A DNA stretch of 12,503 nucleotides, from the NCBI GenBank assembly GCA_964618845.1, contig CAZUCU010000020.1:1-12503 (forward strand), written 5' to 3'. A program made the position numbers and the translations under genes. This DNA comes from CAZUCU01 sp964618845. GTDB taxonomy: Bacteria > Patescibacteriota > Minisyncoccia > Phycocordibacterales > JAACPR01. Under the pieces are notes generated by a model, which worked only from the letters and a program-made list of their open reading frames with translations, made no database searches and was not told the origin of the DNA. This document shows, in pieces, positions 12,498-12,503 of the stretch; position 1 is the first letter of the stretch, and each line of letters starts with the position of its first letter.

Positions 12498-12503
12498 ATA
12501 AAA
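12479..12503 (+). repeat. tRNA 3'-end direct repeat, right copy
   Basis: An exact 25-base match to 12306-12330, reaching the window edge, so the true repeat may be longer. The two copies are 173 bp apart, which would suit attachment-site-like duplication or tandem copying of the downstream element. Confidence 0.9.

Noticed and set aside
12375..12503. A second, degenerate tRNA
   Set aside because: Only the 3' half (T-loop to acceptor) is tRNA-like; there is no matching 5' acceptor strand, D-arm or anticodon arm, and the 5' end pairs as an inverted repeat instead.

Overview
The window looks like a chromosomal segment from an AT-rich bacterium of the Candidate Phyla Radiation (Patescibacteria, most likely a Parcubacteria/Paceibacteria-type lineage). 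The basis is the tandem run of small two-helix T4SS-pilin-like genes, a membrane-anchored solute-binding-like protein beside them, a very large secreted PKD-type protein, general absence of Shine-Dalgarno sequences, and standard stop use (TGA ends gyrA, so this is not a Gly-recoding Gracilibacteria/SR1 lineage). The lineage is inferred from gene style and not from a marker-gene search.

Layout. (1) 1-1056: 3' part of gyrA, encoding the C-terminal DNA-wrapping domain. (2) 1057-1315: regulatory intergenic region with two near-identical palindromes, a strong hairpin terminator, short AAATGTCT repeats, a perfect DnaA-box 9-mer and an extended -10 promoter placed 8 nt before the next ATG. (3) 1316-4942: a 1208-aa secreted surface protein that looks like two exported proteins joined at an internal pair of hydrophobic helices (about residues 486-528). 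It lies between two 73-bp direct repeats, each carrying the same terminator hairpin but with the 2-nt loop flipped (AA/TT). (4) 5060-9357, plus strand: a small SAM-dependent methyltransferase, a membrane-anchored extracellular solute-binding-like protein, and six consecutive two-helix pilin-like proteins, tightly packed. This is the most distinctive system here: probably envelope subunits of a CPR type IV secretion or pilus-like apparatus, although no ATPase, coupling protein or channel gene is in the window. (5) 9437-10842, minus strand: a two-gene operon with a 4-nt start/stop overlap. It encodes a membrane SPFH/band-7 protein and a small membrane-anchored protein, is visibly more G+C-rich than the left side, and is read from a consensus TTGACA-18-TATAAT promoter. 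(6) 11030-12127, minus strand: a secreted trypsin-like protease homologue with a Glu where the triad Asp is expected. (7) 12204-12503: tRNA-Leu(UAG) with its promoter and terminator, then a GC-rich folded element whose right end repeats 25 bp of the tRNA 3' end.

How the parts relate. Most of the window encodes exported or membrane proteins, consistent with a cell-surface locus. The plus-strand cluster and the minus-strand SPFH operon converge on one bidirectional terminator (9392-9427). Five promoter candidates share a TGN-extended -10 box, and three of them lie so close to an ATG that leaderless mRNAs are likely.
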